Below are positions 4,828 to 7,835 of a stretch of DNA of 7,835 bases, piece after piece. Each line of letters starts with the position of its first letter. Position 1 is the first letter of the stretch. The stretch comes from Bifidobacterium breve. GTDB lineage: Bacteria > Actinomycetota > Acidimicrobiia > Acidimicrobiales > Ilumatobacteraceae. A model generated the notes under the pieces. The model searched no databases and had not been told where the DNA came from. It saw only the letters and a program-made list of their open reading frames with translations. A program made the translations under genes and the position numbers. Location: positions 1-7,835 of the forward strand of contig CAMBWL010000038.1 in NCBI GenBank assembly GCA_945871625.1. Direction: 5' to 3'.

Positions 4828-6689
4828 CAGTTACTTGCCCCGAAACTGCAACCGTATTGCACGCCGGCGCCGGCTCTGGCAAAACTCGCGTGCTCACCCA
4901 TCGCATCGCCTATCGCATCGCCAAAGGCACCGCCGACCCGCAGCGCGTGCTGGCAATCACGTTTACTCGCGAAGCCGCTAGCGAAATGCGCCGCCGACTA
5001 AAAACTCTCAGCGTTTCGCGCGACTCGCAATCGGTAACTGTCGGCACATTTCACGCGGTCGCACTCGCCCTGTTGCGTCAACGCCTCGCCGACACGCACA
5101 AACAAATGCCGTCCATCGTGCACAACCGCCAACAACTGATCACACACGCGGCCGGCAATCACCCGATGGCAAATCGCCCGCGCGAACTACTCACAGAAGT
5201 CGACTGGGCTCACGCTCGGCTGATCTCGCCGACGAACTATGCACAAACGGCAAAACGACTTGGCAGATACACCGCTGCGCCGCACAACGAGATTGCGACG
5301 ATCTACAAAGAATATGAACAACTAAAAATTCAGCGCAACACTCTCGACCTTGATGACCTCATCGCTCGCGTCGTTGAAGCAATGCGTCTCGACAACGCCT
5401 ATGCCCAAGCCGTGCGCTGGCGATATCGCCATATTTTTGTCGACGAAGCACAAGACATGAACCCCCTGCAATATGAAATGTTCGAAGCGATTCGTGGACA
5501 ACGCGCAGATGTGTTCATCGTTGGCGACCCGATGCAGGCAATTTATGGATGGAACGGCTCGGATAAACGACTCTTCGATGAACTGCCCGACAAAATTCGG
5601 GGCACAACAGTCTTGCGACTACCCAACAATTATCGATGCACGCCCGAAATTTTAAATGCCGCCACGACGGTGGCAAAACTTGTCGATCCACAAATAGATG
5701 TTCGCGCAATCAAACCCAGTGCCGAGCCGGTCAATCTGCGTGGTTTCCTAGACGCCGAAGCCGAAGCCAAAGGCATCGCCGATTGCTTGTGGCAATTTGC
5801 GAACACCGGCGGTGTGAACCCGTGGCAGTCGGCCGCGGTGCTCGTGCGCACGAATATTCAAAGTGAGATGATCGTCGACGCACTCGTCAAAAATAATATT
5901 CCGGTTCGAACCAGTCGCCCTTCCAAAGAATTAAATTCAGCGATAGCCGACGCCGCACAAAGCACTAATCGCAACGAACTCGCAACATGGGTCACCGATG
6001 TTCTCACCGAAGCAGACTCCGAGATTCAGCGTTGGGTCGCCGAGCAAGTGCAAGTGTTTTTAAAACTTGATCACCCAGGCTCTGTCGATGGCAGAACTTT
6101 CACTTCATGGATGCGCACTACTTCGGCTGACCAACGCAGCACCGAAGGTGTCGAAGTTCTTACTTTTCACTCGGCCAAAGGTCGCGAATGGGCTTGCGTC
6201 GTAGTCGCCGGGGCCGAAGTCGGGCTTATGCCACATAGTTCGGCAATCACCCAAGATCAGCAAGACGAAGAAGTGCGCCTCGCTTATGTCGCACTCACGC
6301 GCGCGTCGCAACAACTGTTTGTCACATGGTGCGAGACGCGCAGAGGTCGCACTGCGGGGCAAAGTAATTTGCTCGCAAATATCGTCAGCGAGTCGAATCT
6401 AAAACCCGAACCCCAGATTGTCGCCCGAACTAGATCGAAAAAAACCACGAAACCCTCACTCGAAGATGAACTTCGCACCTGGCGCAGCGGTCGCGCTCGG
6501 GTAATCAAGCAACCAGTTGTCAATGTTTGCAGCGACTATGAATTGCGCTTAATCGCCAAACAAATGCCGAAAACTACCGAAGATCTAGCCTCGATCGTCG
6601 GCGCAATCACCGCAAAGAAAATTGGCCCAGATGTTTTGTCGATCGTTGCTCGTGCCGAGCCACGGCAGGCAATTCAAACGATCAAATAA
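4779..6689 (+). CDS. uvrD2: UvrD2-like superfamily I DNA helicase with C-terminal HRDC domain
   Basis: This 636-residue protein is an ATP-driven 3'-5' SF1A helicase of the UvrD/PcrA/Rep group. The motifs are complete and in order: Q-motif DADQRAAV (11-18), Walker A AGAGSGKT (29-36), Ia AITFTREAASEM (59-70), II VDEAQD (221-226), III GDPMQAIYGW (249-258), IV NYR (284-286), V LTFHSAKGREW (461-471) and VI EEVRLAYVALTRA (497-509). Residues of about 562-625 resemble an HRDC domain, the layout of mycobacterial UvrD2. Unlike my recollection of that protein (about 700 residues, with a CxxC-x14-CxxC linker), there is no cysteine cluster between motif VI and HRDC, and the region between motifs IV and V is short. 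I chose GTG 4779 because the residues LLHG before DADQ match the start of this family and a TANNNT box lies 6 nt upstream; ATG 4806 is the alternative. It probably acts in repair or replication-fork maintenance. The stop is 2 bp from the convergent thioesterase. Confidence 0.9.
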   Translation: MDADQLLHGMDADQRAAVTCPETATVLHAGAGSGKTRVLTHRIAYRIAKGTADPQRVLAITFTREAASEMRRRLKTLSVSRDSQSVTVGTFHAVALALLRQRLADTHKQMPSIVHNRQQLITHAAGNHPMANRPRELLTEVDWAHARLISPTNYAQTAKRLGRYTAAPHNEIATIYKEYEQLKIQRNTLDLDDLIARVVEAMRLDNAYAQAVRWRYRHIFVDEAQDMNPLQYEMFEAIRGQRADVFIVGDPMQAIYGWNGSDKRLFDELPDKIRGTTVLRLPNNYRCTPEILNAATTVAKLVDPQIDVRAIKPSAEPVNLRGFLDAEAEAKGIADCLWQFANTGGVNPWQSAAVLVRTNIQSEMIVDALVKNNIPVRTSRPSKELNSAIADAAQSTNRNELATWVTDVLTEADSEIQRWVAEQVQVFLKLDHPGSVDGRTFTSWMRTTSADQRSTEGVEVLTFHSAKGREWACVVVAGAEVGLMPHSSAITQDQQDEEVRLAYVALTRASQQLFVTWCETRRGRTAGQSNLLANIVSESNLKPEPQIVARTRSKKTTKPSLEDELRTWRSGRARVIKQPVVNVCSDYELRLIAKQMPKTTEDLASIVGAITAKKIGPDVLSIVARAEPRQAIQTIK

Positions 6690-6691
6690 TT

Positions 6692-7393
6692 TCAGCCCCG
6701 TTGAGCTTGGCGAATCTCGAGCAGTCGCTGAAACACCTCGGGTCGCATCGACACGAACAAACCCTTGGCCTCAGCACAAAGTGTCTCGCCATAATGCAAA
6801 GATCCGGCGACGCTGATTTTGCGACCTTCGACCGAAACCACCCAGCCTCGAAACACGACCGGTTTATTTAGGGGTGTCGGCGAGCGATAGTCAACCGTCA
6901 AATTCACCGTCATGCCTGGGTTGCCGCTTAGCGACTGAGCCATTCCGAGAACTTCGTCAAAGTAAGCGGCGATGAAACCACCGTGCACACAACCAGGTGG
7001 CCCTTCGTATGCGGCTTCAAAGGTCGCGTGACCAATCACGACCGAGTCTCTTCCTCCATCACCCTCAATGCCCATCTTCATCGGCACGCTCAGTGGATTA
7101 ATCGAGCCAATGATCGGACTGCGGTCGAGAAAACTATTCATCGGCGCCAGTGAACCCTCAGCCGGCCCGGTGTATTCATGCGAATGTGCTCGCGACTGCA
7201 ATCGCAAAACAGCCTGATTAATCATTTTGCGAGTCTCTTCCAACTCTTCGAGAGGCGCCGAGGTCGCCAGCAATTCATCGATCGCCGCACGCAACTCTTG
7301 GGCGATTTCTACGCGCTTCGCATCTGTCGGCGAATGCTGTTCGGTCCGAACATGAAAACCCTTGAACGCACTTTCATACTCTGGAGCGGCCAT
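6692..7393 (-). CDS. PaaI-type hotdog-fold acyl-CoA thioesterase
   Basis: The 233-residue product ends in a hotdog thioesterase domain (about 100-220). The signature GPPGCVHGGFIAAYFDEVLG (131-150) contains the H-G-G loop (137-139) and the acidic D-E pair (146-147) that activates water in PaaI/YbgC-type enzymes. TVNLTVDYRSPTPLNKPV (162-179) and the GRKISVAGSL strand complete the core. Such enzymes hydrolyse acyl- or aryl-CoA thioesters in the cytoplasm; the substrate is not predictable. The first 95 or so residues are an extra, largely helical region rich in charged residues, absent from minimal PaaI proteins of about 140 residues. Similar long forms occur in actinobacteria, so a frameshift or fusion is not needed to explain it. 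The ATG at 7393-7391 is 4 bp downstream of the xthA stop, with no Shine-Dalgarno; cotranscription and translational coupling are likely. Confidence 0.88.
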   Translation of the reverse strand: MAAPEYESAFKGFHVRTEQHSPTDAKRVEIAQELRAAIDELLATSAPLEELEETRKMINQAVLRLQSRAHSHEYTGPAEGSLAPMNSFLDRSPIIGSINPLSVPMKMGIEGDGGRDSVVIGHATFEAAYEGPPGCVHGGFIAAYFDEVLGMAQSLSGNPGMTVNLTVDYRSPTPLNKPVVFRGWVVSVEGRKISVAGSLHYGETLCAEAKGLFVSMRPEVFQRLLEIRQAQRG

Positions 7394-7397
7394 TTGT

Positions 7398-7835
7398 CTA
7401 TTTTTCTTTGATTGTGATCGTTACAGGTACATGATCACTTGGCTTTTCACCTTTGCGCGCGTTGCGATCAATACTCGATGCTTCAACTTCGCTCAACAAC
7501 GACTTCGTCGCCAACAAAAAATCAATCCGCATTCCTTCACCTTTGTGAAAACTTCCATTGCGATAGTCCCACCAAGAAAAAACTTTTGGCTCAGGGTGCA
7601 GTTGGCGAAACACATCGGTCAAGCCCCATGCACACAAATCCGCGAACACTTCGCGCTCGGGTGCACTGACATGCGTAGCACCTTCAAACTTGGTCACATC
7701 CCAAACATCCTCATCGGTCGGCGCAATATTGAAATCGCCACCAATCACGAGCCGTTCACTCGGCTTGGCGATTACATCGGCATGCTGTTTTAATTTTTTC
7801 ATCCACTCAAGCTTGTACTTGTAGTGGTCGTCTTC
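7398..7835 (-). CDS. xthA: Exodeoxyribonuclease III (AP endonuclease), C-terminal part, enters from the right edge
   Basis: The minus-strand frame is open from the window edge to the stop at 7400-7398, giving 145 residues, somewhat more than half of the usual 260 or so. It starts EDDHYKYKLEWMKKLK, which matches the ExoIII block (D-D-x-H-Y-x-Y-K-L-x-W), so the start codon lies beyond base 7835 and the internal ATG at 7802 is not the true start. Catalytic features of the EEP nuclease family follow: GGDFNIAP (Asp and Asn of the active site), FSWWDYR, MRIDFLLAT (Asp) and SDHVPV (His near the C-terminus). ExoIII cuts the backbone 5' of abasic sites and removes 3' blocking groups and nucleotides in base excision repair. 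The gene is upstream of, and probably cotranscribed with, the thioesterase gene. The family call is firm. Confidence 0.93.
   Translation of the reverse strand, partial: EDDHYKYKLEWMKKLKQHADVIAKPSERLVIGGDFNIAPTDEDVWDVTKFEGATHVSAPEREVFADLCAWGLTDVFRQLHPEPKVFSWWDYRNGSFHKGEGMRIDFLLATKSLLSEVEASSIDRNARKGEKPSDHVPVTITIKEK

Noticed and set aside
7398..7802. A complete short nuclease gene starting at ATG 7802
   Set aside because: The frame continues upstream to the edge with conserved ExoIII residues (DDHYKYKLEW), so this Met is internal and the gene is simply cut by the window.
1..7835. Defence island, mobile element, CRISPR or toxin-antitoxin system
   Set aside because: All recognisable genes are housekeeping or metabolic families; no transposase, integrase, repeat array, terminal inverted repeats or small paired genes were seen on either strand.

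Overview
The window is a compact stretch of an ordinary bacterial chromosome, most likely from an Actinomycetota species, possibly a freshwater or Acidimicrobiia-type lineage of moderate GC. The pointers are a UvrD2-like helicase with a C-terminal HRDC domain, a PIG-L deacetylase of the MshB/Mca superfamily, an alpha-methylacyl-CoA racemase-type CoA transferase, and starts with little or no Shine-Dalgarno signal. The lineage call is inference from gene content; no marker gene is present. Almost every base is coding, and no tRNA, rRNA, CRISPR array, insertion sequence, phage gene or defence system is visible.

Left part (1-3056, minus strand): four tightly packed genes run leftwards. In transcription order they are an alpha/beta hydrolase, an AMACR-like CoA transferase/racemase, a PIG-L deacetylase, and the N-terminal third or so of a histidine (phosphoglycerate-mutase-like) phosphatase that leaves the window at base 1. 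The last is easy to miss because it starts with TTG and is cut by the window edge. Gaps are 14 bp (5 bp if the upstream GTG start is used), 3 bp and 1 bp, so one transcript is likely. A 57-bp divergent spacer (3057-3113) carries a candidate promoter for this operon.

Middle part (3114-4729): a stand-alone galactokinase-family gene (galK, plus strand) converges on a minus-strand gene for a small membrane protein with two N-terminal TM helices, a bacterial PH domain (YdbS type) and a C-terminal SHOCT motif.

Right part (4730-7835): a 49-bp divergent spacer separates the PH gene from the UvrD2-like helicase (plus strand). Both genes have a TANNNT box exactly 6 nt before the start codon, the spacing of leaderless actinobacterial promoters. 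The helicase start lies inside an imperfect 27-bp tandem repeat. The helicase converges, with a 2-bp gap, on a PaaI-type hotdog thioesterase, which lies 4 bp behind the 3' half of an exonuclease III gene (xthA) entering from the right edge.

Functionally there are two DNA-repair genes (UvrD2-like helicase, ExoIII), acyl-CoA/lipid-type enzymes (racemase, thioesterase, alpha/beta hydrolase), one sugar kinase and one membrane protein. I see no convincing new multi-gene system. The points most worth a second look are the hidden TTG-started phosphatase, the leaderless-type promoter boxes, the duplicated helicase start and the helicase's lack of the mycobacterial tetracysteine linker.
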